Positions 49,343 to 60,574 of a DNA stretch of 64,000 nt are shown here, in pieces. The stretch comes from Mycobacterium sp. JS623. Its GTDB lineage: Bacteria > Actinomycetota > Actinomycetes > Mycobacteriales > Mycobacteriaceae. Both the position numbers and the translations under genes were made by a program. The notes under the pieces were generated by a model that worked only from the letters and a program-made list of their open reading frames with translations, had not been told where the DNA came from and made no database searches. Within the stretch, counting starts at the first letter, position 1. Each line of letters begins with the position of its first letter. The stretch lies in the NCBI RefSeq assembly GCF_000328565.1, contig NC_019966.1, forward strand, positions 6,200,001-6,264,000. The letters run 5' to 3'.

Positions 49343-50803
49343 ATGGATCAATCCGAAGCGCCGATCCTCGATGGCCTTGTCGACTACCGCAAGAGCAACC
49401 GATACGGGTACACGCCGCCGGGACACCGGCAGGGTCGCGGCACTGACGACCGTGTGCTGGCCGTACTTGGTCACGATCCGTTCCACGATGACGTACTCGC
49501 CAGCGGGGGTCTGGACGACCGGAAGACCCGCAACAAGTATTTGAAACACGCCGAAGACCTGATGGCCGAGGCCGTCGGCGCCGAACTCGCCTTCTTCTCG
49601 ACGTGTGGCAGCTCGCTGTCCGTCAAGGCGGCCATGATGGCGGTCGCCGGCGGGAATGGCAGCCTTCTCGTCCCTCGTGACAGCCACAAGTCGGTCGTGG
49701 CAGGCCTCATCTTCTCCGGTGTGCAGGCGCGCTGGATCACGCCACGGTGGGACGAAGAGCGGCACCTGTCGCATCCGCCGTCACCGCAGGACTACCGCGA
49801 CGCGTTGGACCGGTTCCCAGATGCGTCGGGCGCGCTGGTCGTCAGCCCCAGCTCGTACGGCACGTGCACCGATCTGGCCGCGATAGCAGAGATTTGTCAC
49901 GACCGGGGCAAGCCGTTGATCGTCGACGAGGCTTGGGGTGCGCACCTGCCCTTCCACGAGGACCTGCCGACGTGGGCGATGGACGCGGGTGCCGACGTCT
50001 GCGTGGTCAGCGTGCACAAGATGGGTGCTGGCTTCGAGCAGGGCTCGGTGTTCCACGCGCAGGGCGATCTGGTCGACAAGGACCGATTGTCGGCGTGTGC
50101 GGACCTTCTGATGACAACCAGCCCGAACGTGATGGTGTACGCGGCGCTCGATGGGTGGCGCCGGCAGATGGTCGAGCATGGTCGCGAATTACTCGGCAAT
50201 GCACTGGAATTGGTGCGCGGGTTGCGCGACGACATCGAGCTGATCCCCGACGTCGAGGTGCTCGACGACGAACTACTCGGCACAGAAGCCTCCCACGACC
50301 TGGATCGTCTCCAGGTCTTGATGGACGTATCGGCGACGGGGACGTCGGGCTATCAGGCCGCCGATTGGCTGCGTGAGCACAAGCAGATCGACCTCGGCAT
50401 GAGCGACCACCGCAGGCTGCTGGCCACCATGTCGTTCGCCGACGACAAGGCAACCAGTGAGCGACTGCTCGATGCGCTGTGGGCGTGGCGCAAGGCGGCC
50501 AATGACTTCGATTCACCGCCGCCGATCCGGCTGCCGTCACCGAAGGAGATCGAACTCGAGAACGTCCTATTGCCGAGAGACGCGTTCTTCGGCGCGGTTG
50601 AGGCTGTCCCCGCCGAGAAGGCCAGCGGACGGATCTGCGCCGAACAGATCACGCCATATCCGCCCGGCATCCCGGCGGTGGTGCCAGGCGAGCGGCTCAA
50701 CGACGCCGTGATCGACTACCTGCGCTCCGGGCTTGATGCCGGGATGAACGTGCCGGACGCGGCCGACACGACCTTGAAGACGTTCAAGGTCGTGGCTACC
50801 TGA
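49343..50803 (+). CDS. PLP-dependent Orn/Lys/Arg decarboxylase-like
   Basis: 486 aa, fold type I. LAFFSTCGSSLSVKAAMMAV, VPRDSHKSVVAGL, LIVDEAWGAHLPF (Asp195, His201) and the PLP lysine Lys226 in VVSVHKMGAG. Like the Rv2531c-type decarboxylases. It probably decarboxylates a basic amino acid. It may be read with the upstream alcohol dehydrogenase, 18 bp away. Confidence 0.86.
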   Translation: MDQSEAPILDGLVDYRKSNRYGYTPPGHRQGRGTDDRVLAVLGHDPFHDDVLASGGLDDRKTRNKYLKHAEDLMAEAVGAELAFFSTCGSSLSVKAAMMAVAGGNGSLLVPRDSHKSVVAGLIFSGVQARWITPRWDEERHLSHPPSPQDYRDALDRFPDASGALVVSPSSYGTCTDLAAIAEICHDRGKPLIVDEAWGAHLPFHEDLPTWAMDAGADVCVVSVHKMGAGFEQGSVFHAQGDLVDKDRLSACADLLMTTSPNVMVYAALDGWRRQMVEHGRELLGNALELVRGLRDDIELIPDVEVLDDELLGTEASHDLDRLQVLMDVSATGTSGYQAADWLREHKQIDLGMSDHRRLLATMSFADDKATSERLLDALWAWRKAANDFDSPPPIRLPSPKEIELENVLLPRDAFFGAVEAVPAEKASGRICAEQITPYPPGIPAVVPGERLNDAVIDYLRSGLDAGMNVPDAADTTLKTFKVVAT

Positions 50804-50875
50804 TACCCCTGGTTTCGACTGGGGAGCTTCTGGCAACATTACTCACGAGTCAGTTCGTCCAACGACACTCAGCGG

Positions 50876-52732
50876 GTGGGAATGATAATGGGGTATTCAA
50901 CCAGCTCAGAGCCTCTTTCGGTGCTTGCCCAAGGCAGTGAGGGCGGGGGTGCGGCACTCGACCAAGTGATCGGCATGTCGGTGGCCGCGCTGGTGGTCAC
51001 CGCGGGGCTGCTGTGGATCGGCTACCTGCACCGGCAGCGGCGCATCACGTGGCTCAACAACCTCGCCGAGTGGGCGGGCCGCAAGTTCAAACGCCCGCCG
51101 TGGGTGGCATTGCCGATGGCGCTGTTCATCGCGACCCTGATCTGCGCGCTGTTCGGCTTCATCTGGGATGTCAGCCTGCACATCGGCAAGGGCCGCGACC
51201 CGGGCCCGCTGGCCAACCCCGCGCATTACTTCATCCTGTTCGGGCTGTTCCTGTTGTTCATCGCCGGCTGCATGGCGTGTGTGCTGCCGTACGAGAAGCC
51301 GGGTCCATCCGCCGTCCGCATCACCAGGGATTGGTATGCCCCCGTCGGCGGCATCCTGATGGCCGGCTGCGGCCTGTATGCGTTGCTCGGTTTCCCCCTC
51401 GATGACGTCTGGCACCGCATCTTCGGCCAGGACGTGACGCTGTGGGGACCGACCCACCTGATGATGATCGGCGGCGCCGGCTTCTCCACGCTATCAGCGG
51501 TGCTGCTCAACCATGAGGGTCTGCGGGCCATGGGCGATGATGCGCCGACGGGCGGCATCGGCATCAAGTTCGTCCAGTACCTCGGCTTCGGCGGCATCCT
51601 CGTCGGTTTGTCGGTTTATCAAATCGAATTCGATTTCGGTGTACCGCAATTCCGCCAGGTGTTCCAGCCGATGCTCATCGCTGCGGCGGGCGCGTTCGCA
51701 TTGGTGGCTGCCCGCATCATGTTGGGTCGCGGCGCGGCAATCCTCGCCGCCCTGTTGGCGATCGTGCTGCGCGGCGGCGTCGCGCTCGTCGTCGGCCCGA
51801 TTCTCGGCGCGCCGATCAACTGGTTTGCGCTGTATCTCGGATCGGCGATCGTCGTCGAATTGGTCGGGCTGACACCGCTTTACAAACGGCCCGTTGTCTT
51901 CGGCGCGGTAAGCGGCCTGGCGGTCGCGACGGTTGGGCTCTGGCTGGAATCGTTGTGGATCGACAGTGTGTACTACTTCGCGTGGCCCACCAGCATCTGG
52001 CCTGAAGCATTGGCCATGGCCATCCCAGTTGCCGTCCTGACCGGTTGCTGTGGTGCGATGTTCGGCCTGGTCGTCACGTCACAACGGCTGCCTTCGCGTG
52101 CGATCAGCATCGGCCTCGTGGTGTTGACCATCCTGGCGCTAGGCGGTGCGACAGCCACTGGGTTGCGCTACCACGTCCCGGAAAACGTCACGGCCACAGT
52201 CACTCTCGCTGATGCGCCGGCCCCCCAGGGCCAGCGCATGGTGAACGTCGACGCCCAGATCAATCCGCCGAACTTCATCAGCGAGAATCCAAACTGGGTA
52301 GCGATCCTCGCCTGGCAGGGTCATCTGAACAATGAGCGTGGCCGCGTGATAGACAACCTCGAGAAGGTCGGCCCAGGGCACTACCGCAGCACCGAACCCG
52401 TTCCGGTGTGGGGTACCTGGAAGACGCTGCTGCGGCTGCACGATGGAAAAACGTTGACTGCAGTGCCGATCTACCTCGCCGGTGATCCGGGCATCGGCGC
52501 GAAAGAAGTTCCTGCAGAGGCCTCGTTCACACGGCCGTTCGTTGCCGAGATCACGATCCTGCAGCGCGAGCGCAACCCCGAGACACCGGCGGTGCTGTGG
52601 ACAGTCGGTTGCGTGGTCGTGCTGTTCTGCACTCTCGTCATGCTGGGTGGACTCAGCTGGGGCGCGGGGCGAATCAACCGCACCGAGGGCTCGGGCAGCG
52701 AGGTCGAGCTTCAACCGACGGCGCAGGCGTGA
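50876..52732 (+). CDS. Polytopic membrane protein with C-terminal YtkA/FixH-like domain
   Basis: Up to 618 aa. Ten or more hydrophobic helices from about residue 30 to 440, with conserved-looking WDVSLHIGKGRDPGP, VWHRIFGQDVTLWGPTHLMMIGG and IEFDFGVPQFRQ. Then an exported domain (VNVDAQINPPNF, VGPGHYRSTEPVPVWGTWKTLLRL) like YtkA/FixH copper-or-electron-transfer accessory domains, and a last helix. Start uncertain: GTG 50876, ATG 50882 or ATG 50891 (best spaced after GGGTGGG). First gene of a four-gene unit. Confidence 0.66.
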   Translation: MGMIMGYSTSSEPLSVLAQGSEGGGAALDQVIGMSVAALVVTAGLLWIGYLHRQRRITWLNNLAEWAGRKFKRPPWVALPMALFIATLICALFGFIWDVSLHIGKGRDPGPLANPAHYFILFGLFLLFIAGCMACVLPYEKPGPSAVRITRDWYAPVGGILMAGCGLYALLGFPLDDVWHRIFGQDVTLWGPTHLMMIGGAGFSTLSAVLLNHEGLRAMGDDAPTGGIGIKFVQYLGFGGILVGLSVYQIEFDFGVPQFRQVFQPMLIAAAGAFALVAARIMLGRGAAILAALLAIVLRGGVALVVGPILGAPINWFALYLGSAIVVELVGLTPLYKRPVVFGAVSGLAVATVGLWLESLWIDSVYYFAWPTSIWPEALAMAIPVAVLTGCCGAMFGLVVTSQRLPSRAISIGLVVLTILALGGATATGLRYHVPENVTATVTLADAPAPQGQRMVNVDAQINPPNFISENPNWVAILAWQGHLNNERGRVIDNLEKVGPGHYRSTEPVPVWGTWKTLLRLHDGKTLTAVPIYLAGDPGIGAKEVPAEASFTRPFVAEITILQRERNPETPAVLWTVGCVVVLFCTLVMLGGLSWGAGRINRTEGSGSEVELQPTAQA

Positions 52733-52911
52733 CCGGACAACCGCACGTCGAGATACTCGCCCATCACGGGTTGCTGCTCGCGATACCTGCGTTCGCGCCG
52801 GCGATAGCCGTCGCCGGCGTGGTGATCTATGTGGCGGTGCGGGACCGCCGCAAAGGTGAGGACCCTCAACGTGAGAAATCGGATGCCTCAGGCCAGGATG
52901 GTTCACCATGA
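52729..52911 (+). CDS. Small membrane protein, 60 aa
   Basis: A GTG start overlaps the previous stop by 4 bp. One helix (LLLAIPAFAPAIAVAGVVIYVAV) is followed by a basic, charged tail (RDRRKGEDPQREKSDASGQ). Second gene of the unit. The next gene overlaps its stop by 4 bp (ATGA). No family recognised. Tight coupling argues it is real. Confidence 0.6.
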   Translation: MTGQPHVEILAHHGLLLAIPAFAPAIAVAGVVIYVAVRDRRKGEDPQREKSDASGQDGSP

Positions 52912-53336
52912 CAACTTCCAGGACCCTTGTGATCGTGACGGCCGCTGCGCTCATCACCGCCGGATGCGGCGGATCCACCAGCTCAAACAACGCCACGGGT
53001 AGCGCTCAACCGAGCAGTCAGCCGTCGACCGTCGGCCCGTCGGACATGTCGAACGAGCAGGCGCCTCCGGCCCGGCTCGAAATCGATGTCGACATCAAGG
53101 GCGGTACCGTCACGCCGACCAATCAGCAATTACAGGCGGCCGTCAAGGAGCAGATCATCGTGCGCGTCAACAGCGACGCCGCCGACGAGCTCCATGTGCA
53201 CTCCACACCGGAGCACAAGTTCAACGTCGAGGCCAAGCCGATGCAGAGTTTCCAGTTCACCGTTGATGTGCCCGGCAAGGTCGATATAGAGCTGCACAAG
53301 CTGAACAAGACCATCGCAACCATTCAGGTGCAGTGA
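52908..53336 (+). CDS. Lipoprotein with cupredoxin-like domain
   Basis: 142 aa. A lipoprotein signal ends ALITAGCGG (Cys about residue 20). A Ser/Thr-rich linker leads to a cupredoxin-like fold: GGTVTPTNQQLQAAVKEQIIVRVNSDAADELHVHSTP (split here), then VDVPGKVDIELHKLNKTIATIQV. The classical Cys of a type 1 copper site is missing; a HVH and other His remain, so metal binding is only possible. Third gene of the unit; GTGA overlap follows. Confidence 0.65.
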   Translation: MTTSRTLVIVTAAALITAGCGGSTSSNNATGSAQPSSQPSTVGPSDMSNEQAPPARLEIDVDIKGGTVTPTNQQLQAAVKEQIIVRVNSDAADELHVHSTPEHKFNVEAKPMQSFQFTVDVPGKVDIELHKLNKTIATIQVQ

Positions 53337-54628
53337 TCACGGATCGGTCTACCGCGGTATTGGCCCACGGCCTTGGCGGCTCGACCGATCTTCCAATCCC
53401 GTTGAGCTACGCGCTCATTGGTGCGGCATGGGCGTTGACGTTCACGTTCGCTGTGGTCGCGCTCGCCTGGCGGCGGCCCCGGTTCGACCCCGAAAAACAG
53501 GGCCGTCTGCTGCCGCTTTGGGTGACGACGCTCGTGGACGCGCCCACCACCCGCTGGGCCGTCGCGATCGCGGCGCTGGTGTTCGGGGCATGGGTGGCGA
53601 TCGCGGGCTGGTTCGGCCCGCAGGACTCGGACAACCCACTGCCAGGCGTGTTCTACGTGTTGCTGTGGGTCGGGCTGGTGGCGCTGTCGTTAGCGATTGG
53701 ACCAGTATGGCGGGCGATCTCGCCCGTGCGCACCGTGCACCGGCTGATGCGCCGGCGGTCACTGGGTCTGCGCTATCCCGATCGGGCGGGCTACTGGCCT
53801 GCGGCGGCCGGCCTGTTCGCGTTCGTCTGGCTCGAGCTCGCCAGCCCCGACCCGGGATCCCTTGGCGCAATCAAGATTTGGTTGGTCAGCTATGTCGCCG
53901 TGACGTTGGCCGGTGCGCTGATCTGCGGTCAACGCTGGTGTGCGCGCGCCGATCCGTTCGAGGTGTACAGCGTGGTGGCGTCGCGGCTGTCGCTGTTTCG
54001 CCGCAACAATGACGGCCGCATCGCAATCGGCAACCCGTTCGACCACCTGCTGTCGCTGCCGGTGCGCCCCGGCACTGTCGCGGTGCTCGCCGTGTTGCTG
54101 GGATCGACTGCGTTCGACAGCTTTTCGGCTTCTCCCCAGTGGCGCGGCTTCGTCGACGACCACGCGCATTCGGCCCTTACGGCGACGCTGTTCCGCACCG
54201 CGGGCCTGCTGGTGTTCGCCGGTGTGGTCGCCGGCACGTTCTGGCTCGCGGCGCGCGCGACGGGCGGTGTCGACGCGCGGCGTCGCCGCGAATTGCCCGG
54301 CCTGATGGCGCATTCGCTGATCCCGATCGTCATCGGCTATGTGTTCGCCCACTATCTGACGTACCTCGTCGAACGCGGCCAACAGACCGTGATTCAACTG
54401 TTCAGTCTCGACGCGCAGGTGCACTACGTGCTGTCGATGCATCCGTCGGTGCTGGCCAGCACCAAGGTTGCGGGTGTGGTCGCCGGTCACATCGCGGCGG
54501 TGATCGCCGCGCACGACAGGGCGCTGCGGTTGCTGCCCACCGGCCATCAGCTGACGGGGCAACTGGCGATGATGCTGGTGATGGTCGGCTACACGTTTAC
54601 CGGGCTCTACCTGCTGTTCGGCGGGTAG
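53333..54628 (+). CDS. Polytopic membrane protein
   Basis: 431 aa, GTG start. About 10 hydrophobic helices (YALIGAAWALTFTFAVVALAW, VFYVLLWVGLVALSLAIGPVW, IPIVIGYVFAHYLTYLVERG). His residues in VAGHIAAVIAAHDRALRLLPTGHQL are close together near the C-terminus and could be heme or metal ligands. Family not recognised. Fourth and last of the tightly overlapped unit. Confidence 0.62.
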   Translation: MITDRSTAVLAHGLGGSTDLPIPLSYALIGAAWALTFTFAVVALAWRRPRFDPEKQGRLLPLWVTTLVDAPTTRWAVAIAALVFGAWVAIAGWFGPQDSDNPLPGVFYVLLWVGLVALSLAIGPVWRAISPVRTVHRLMRRRSLGLRYPDRAGYWPAAAGLFAFVWLELASPDPGSLGAIKIWLVSYVAVTLAGALICGQRWCARADPFEVYSVVASRLSLFRRNNDGRIAIGNPFDHLLSLPVRPGTVAVLAVLLGSTAFDSFSASPQWRGFVDDHAHSALTATLFRTAGLLVFAGVVAGTFWLAARATGGVDARRRRELPGLMAHSLIPIVIGYVFAHYLTYLVERGQQTVIQLFSLDAQVHYVLSMHPSVLASTKVAGVVAGHIAAVIAAHDRALRLLPTGHQLTGQLAMMLVMVGYTFTGLYLLFGG

Positions 54629-54629
54629 G

Positions 54630-55310
54630 GTGACGTCCGTGCCGGGCAGCGATCACCTGGAGCAGGCGTTGGCCGGTGGCTCCCCTCAGCGCGTGGGTTG
54701 GTTCCGCTTCTACTTCGACGACGAGCGCTGGGAGTGGTCGGATCAGGTGCGGTTGATGCACGGCTACGAACCGGGCACGGTGACGCCCACGACGGAACTG
54801 GTGTTGTCGCACAAGCACCCGGACGACTATCAACAGGTCGCGGCCACGCTCGACGAGGTGCGTCACACGCATCGCACGTTTTCGACCCGGCACCGGATCA
54901 TCGACACAGCCGGCAATGTGCACTCCGTCGTCGTGATCGGCGACCAGCTCTACGACGAGGGTGGGGAGCTGATCGGCAGCCACGGCTTCTACGTGGACGT
55001 GACGCCGACGGATGCCATCACCGCGCAACTGGTATCGGCTGCGGTGGCCGAGATCACCGAAAACCGGGCGGCCATCGAACAGGTCAAGGGCATGCTGATG
55101 GTGGTGTACCGAATCGACGCCGACGCCGCGTTCGATCTGTTGAACTGGCGCTCCCAGGAGACGAAGGTCAAGCTGCGCATCCTGGCCGAGCAGCTGCTGG
55201 CCGACTTCGCGGAGCTGACGTACGAGGAGACGTTGCCTCCGCGGGCCACCTTCGACCATTTGTTGCTCACTGCCCATCACCGGGTCGACGCGGCGGGGCG
55301 GGGCTCTTAA
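54630..55310 (+). CDS. PAS-ANTAR protein, copy 1
   Basis: 226 aa. N-terminal PAS ([47 protein letters not shown]) and C-terminal ANTAR (NRAAIEQVKGMLMVVYRIDADAAFDLL). ANTAR proteins bind RNA hairpins and act as antiterminators; PAS presumably senses a ligand or redox state. Target unknown. Start GTG 54630 or 54639. A close paralogue lies at 61.8 kb on the other strand. Confidence 0.83.
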   Translation: MTSVPGSDHLEQALAGGSPQRVGWFRFYFDDERWEWSDQVRLMHGYEPGTVTPTTELVLSHKHPDDYQQVAATLDEVRHTHRTFSTRHRIIDTAGNVHSVVVIGDQLYDEGGELIGSHGFYVDVTPTDAITAQLVSAAVAEITENRAAIEQVKGMLMVVYRIDADAAFDLLNWRSQETKVKLRILAEQLLADFAELTYEETLPPRATFDHLLLTAHHRVDAAGRGS

Positions 55311-55320
55311 CGTAGGTCAC

Positions 55321-55872
55321 ATGCGGGCGCTGATCATCGTCGACGTTCAGAACGACTTCTGTGAGGGCGGCTCACTGGCGGTCACAGGCGGATCCACCGT
55401 CGCGCGCGGGATCTCCGAGTTGCTTGCCGGCGATCCCGGCTACGCCCACGTCGTGGCGACCAAGGACTTCCACATCGACCCCGGTGAGCACTTCGCCGAG
55501 AAACCCGACTATGCGGCATCCTGGCCACCGCATTGCGTGGTCGGCACCTCTGGTGCGGACTTCCATCGCGACTTCAACCCTGCCGCCGTCGAGGCGGTTT
55601 TCAAGAAGGGCCACTACTCGGCGGCCTACAGCGGCTTCGAGGGCACCGATGAGTCCGGTATAACGCTGGCGGACTGGCTGCGAGAGCGCGGCGTCGACGA
55701 GGTGGACGTCGTCGGCATCGCCACCGACTATTGCGTGCGCGCCACCGCCGCCGACGCGGCTGAGGCGGGGTTTTCCACGCGGGTGCTGCTCGACCTCACC
55801 GCGGGCGTCGCACCGGACACCACCAAGAAGGCCGTCGAGGAGCTGCGGGCGGTCGGTGTCGAGGTGGCTTAG
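55321..55872 (+). CDS. pncA: Nicotinamidase/pyrazinamidase
   Basis: 183 aa. Hydrolyses nicotinamide to nicotinate and would activate pyrazinamide. Catalytic D8, K96 and C138 are at the M. tuberculosis PncA positions, and metal ligands D49, H51, H57, H71 are all present (KDFHIDPGEHF, WPPHCVVG). Residue 137 is Tyr instead of the His of M. tuberculosis (ATDYC). ATG start, 10 bp after the PAS-ANTAR gene. Confidence 0.94.
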   Translation: MRALIIVDVQNDFCEGGSLAVTGGSTVARGISELLAGDPGYAHVVATKDFHIDPGEHFAEKPDYAASWPPHCVVGTSGADFHRDFNPAAVEAVFKKGHYSAAYSGFEGTDESGITLADWLRERGVDEVDVVGIATDYCVRATAADAAEAGFSTRVLLDLTAGVAPDTTKKAVEELRAVGVEVA

Positions 55873-56684
55873 ATCGTCGGGTCGCGCGGGACGCCGGTCC
55901 ATCGCGGCGGGCGACGGTCCATGTGCGCGCGCACCCCTTCCATGGCGTCGTCGTGGCCCATGAGGGCTAGGTGGATTTCGGTTTCGCGGACGCCGACAGC
56001 CTCACGATCAAGGTCGAACGAATCCCACAACAGCCGCTTGCTGGCGGCCACCGACCTCGGCGCGGTGTTCGTCGCGATGTCCAGTGCCAGCGCCTGAGCC
56101 GCAGGAAGGACCTCAGCGGCGTCGAGCACCCGGCTGCCAAGACCCAGCTGCACCGCCCGATGCCCGTCGAAAGTTGCTCCGGTCAACAGGATTTCGGCCG
56201 CGTTGGCGATCCCGACCAACCGCGGCAGCACCCAGTGCGAGTAGGCGTCGCCGATGACCCCCCGCCGCACCTGCACGACGCCATAGCGCGCATCGGCGGC
56301 GAAGAACCGGATATCGCACTGCAGCGCCAACGTCAGGCCCAGCCCGATCGCGTGTCCGTTGACCGCGGCGATCACCGGCTTGGCCAGCGACCACGCCGGC
56401 ACATCGATACCCGCCGCGGAAAAGCCCGGTCCGGGTTCGGCGAAGGTTCGCTCACCGCCCGCGAGATCCGCCCCCGCGCAGAACGCGGGCGGAGTGCCGG
56501 TCAGCACGATCACCCGCACCGAGTCGTCGGCGTCGCACGCGCGGTAGGCGTCGGCCAGCTCGTCGCGCATCCCGTCGCCGATCGCGTTGCGTTGCTGTGG
56601 CCGATTCAGCGTGATCGTGGCCACGCCGCGGTCGACGTCGAACAGCAAAGTGCGGTACCCGGGCGGGTTGGCTTGGCTGGACAT
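55869..56684 (-). CDS. Enoyl-CoA hydratase/isomerase family
   Basis: 271 aa crotonase. ATITLNRPQQRNAIGDGM, AFCAGADLAGGE (CoA oxyanion loop) and PVIAAVNGHAIGLGLTLALQCDIRF. The usual first catalytic Glu position in GVVQVRRGVIGDAYSHW is replaced by Arg/Gly, so isomerase or thioesterase-like activity is possible. ATG 56684, with GGAGG 7 nt upstream. It overlaps pncA by 4 bp tail to tail. Confidence 0.82.
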   Translation of the reverse strand: MSSQANPPGYRTLLFDVDRGVATITLNRPQQRNAIGDGMRDELADAYRACDADDSVRVIVLTGTPPAFCAGADLAGGERTFAEPGPGFSAAGIDVPAWSLAKPVIAAVNGHAIGLGLTLALQCDIRFFAADARYGVVQVRRGVIGDAYSHWVLPRLVGIANAAEILLTGATFDGHRAVQLGLGSRVLDAAEVLPAAQALALDIATNTAPRSVAASKRLLWDSFDLDREAVGVRETEIHLALMGHDDAMEGVRAHMDRRPPRWTGVPRDPTI

Positions 56685-56781
56685 TGGGTACCTCCGTTGG
56701 GCGAGATCGGGCCGCCGGTGCCCCGTATTGTCGCTCTGGTCCGTTTTCTCGTCCCGTCTGTACCCGTCTGGAGCGTGCACC

Positions 56782-58938
<2,157 letters not shown>

Positions 58939-58939
58939 C

Positions 58940-59305
58940 TCACTCGACGACCGGGAAGAACGAATCTCCGTCCTCGGGGGTGCCGCTGACCTGTCCCTGG
59001 TCGGTTCCGTGGTCCTCGGGATCGATCCGATCCATCGCCACGCCCTCATCTAACGGCTGCGCCGACGGCTCGGGTTCCTCGGCGGCCAACTTCTCGTCGA
59101 GCGATTCACCGTCGGGTTCCTCGGCGATATGGTCGGCCGCGGCCCAGTGCTCGGGCGGGTCAACGACCTCGTCACCATCGTCGTTGCGGACGTCGTCTGC
59201 GTCGAGCGCCTCCGCGGGGCGCAGCGTGTCGTCCACTCCGCCGGTGTCGTTGGGCGAGTCGGGAAATTCCGGGTCAACGCTATCCACGGTTGAGCGGTTG
59301 CCCAC
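58940..59305 (-). CDS. Acidic DUF5709-type protein, copy 1
   Basis: 121 aa, very acidic and probably disordered. RNDDGDEVVDPPEHW, LDEKLAAEEPE and GTPEDGDSFFPVVE are shared with the gene just upstream. The family (DUF5709) has no known function and occurs mainly in mycobacteria. It lies 27 bp after copy 2 on the same strand, probably one transcript. Confidence 0.72.
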   Translation of the reverse strand: MGNRSTVDSVDPEFPDSPNDTGGVDDTLRPAEALDADDVRNDDGDEVVDPPEHWAAADHIAEEPDGESLDEKLAAEEPEPSAQPLDEGVAMDRIDPEDHGTDQGQVSGTPEDGDSFFPVVE

Positions 59306-59332
59306 TAGCCCGATCGCTAAACGCCAAGAAGC

Positions 59333-59689
59333 TCACTCGACAACGTCGTAGAACGACTCCCCGTCCTCCGGGGCGCCGTCGATCTGGCCGTCCTCACGGC
59401 CGTGCCGTTCGGTGTCGATGTGGTCGATGTCGTAGTTACTGACCAACACCAGCCCTCCGCCCGCCTCGGAGTCATGGGCGTCGCGCGGCGCTTCGTCGTC
59501 ATCTTGCGCATAGCCGTCGTTGTCGGGAATCTCCTCGGCAAGTCGCTCGTCGAGCGTTTCGTTGTCCTTGGCCTCAATCCACTCATCGGGCGGGTCGACG
59601 ACCTCGTCACCGTCGTCATTGCGGATCTCGTCGGAGTCGAGCTGCTCGTCGGGCTCCAGCGGGTTGTCGTCGAAGGCGTCACTGGCCAT
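59333..59689 (-). CDS. Acidic DUF5709-type protein, copy 2
   Basis: 118 aa. RNDDGDEVVDPPDEW, TLDERLAEEIPD and GAPEDGESFYDVVE align with the downstream gene. It differs by an inserted segment, GGGLVLVSNYDIDHI, near the middle. ATG 59689 is chosen as the first good start; longer frames are non-coding-like. First gene of the pair. Confidence 0.72.
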   Translation of the reverse strand: MASDAFDDNPLEPDEQLDSDEIRNDDGDEVVDPPDEWIEAKDNETLDERLAEEIPDNDGYAQDDDEAPRDAHDSEAGGGLVLVSNYDIDHIDTERHGREDGQIDGAPEDGESFYDVVE

Positions 59690-60013
59690 GGCCCCATGTT
59701 GCCCGAGGAAGCCAGGCACTGAAAGAGCCCGGCGTTGTTCAGAAGTGTTGCGCGGCAGGCCGCTTGCAAATCGAGGTTCCCGCGTCCATACCAGGCCGTA
59801 TGGTACGGTTAAGCGCTGCAGCAACCGTGGCCGCCGCTTTGGCACTCGGGATTTTCTCGAAGATCTCGCTGACGCCGCCGGCCGGGCGGGCCGGAAGTAG
59901 GAGCCGAAGAGCGGCGGCGCCCTACCTGGCGGTCACGGTTGCCAGCACCCTCCGATGCGTAATTTCCCACGGTGTCAACAGTGCCGCCGGTCGATCGCCG
60001 TATGCTGCCCACC
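59690..60013. other. 324-bp spacer before the TetR gene
   Basis: No convincing gene; an ATG frame from 59764 runs into the TetR gene out of phase. It contains an inverted repeat, CCATAC (59786-59791) with GTATGG (59798-59803), overlapping CCGTA/TACGG (59796-59808). This lies about 100 bp upstream of the DUF5709 pair on one side and about 200 bp from the TetR gene on the other. It may be an operator. Confidence 0.42.
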
Positions 60014-60574
60014 ATGGCGCGGCCGCGCGATTCTGGTCGTCGGCTCACGGCCGACGACTGGATCGAGGCCGGATTTGCTGTCCTTGCCGACAGCGGTCCG
60101 AGCACGTTGCGGATTGACCGGCTGTGCGCGCGGCTGGAAGTGACCAAGGGCAGTTTCTACTGGCATTTCACCGACTTCGCGGCATACCGCGGCGCGCTGA
60201 TCGAGGCGTGGGCCAGCCTGCACGACCGCAGCCGCAGGCATTTCGAGCACATGCCCGATGTCGAACCTCGGCAACGCCTGACGGTGATGATCCAGACGTG
60301 GCTCAACCCGCAGCAATGGCAGCTCGAGCGCGCGATGCGGGTGTGGGCGCTGACCGACGCCGCAGTACTGGCCAGCGTTCAACAGAGCGACGCGCGCTTG
60401 TTGCGCGCTATCAGGCAGGCGTTCATCGACTGTGAATTCGCTGCACCAGACGCCGCGCTGCGCGCGTTCGTGGTGTTCTCGGCGGGTGTCGGGTCGTTGC
60501 ACTCAACGGATTCAGCCCCCGCCGCGCCGCCCGAGCTGCAGGACGCGTTTCTGGATTTCATGCTGCGGCCCTAG
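60014..60574 (+). CDS. TetR-family regulator
   Basis: 186 aa. HTH: LRIDRLCARLEVTKGSFYWHFTDFAAYRGAL. ATG 60014; an in-frame ATG four codons earlier is possible. It overlaps the convergent hypothetical gene by 4 bp. Target and ligand unknown; the inverted repeat about 200 bp upstream is a candidate site. Confidence 0.82.
   Translation: MARPRDSGRRLTADDWIEAGFAVLADSGPSTLRIDRLCARLEVTKGSFYWHFTDFAAYRGALIEAWASLHDRSRRHFEHMPDVEPRQRLTVMIQTWLNPQQWQLERAMRVWALTDAAVLASVQQSDARLLRAIRQAFIDCEFAAPDAALRAFVVFSAGVGSLHSTDSAPAAPPELQDAFLDFMLRP

Noticed and set aside
59764..60117. Forward frame with a hydrophobic start in the TetR spacer
   Set aside because: It continues far into the TetR gene out of phase, and its later part is shadow-like.
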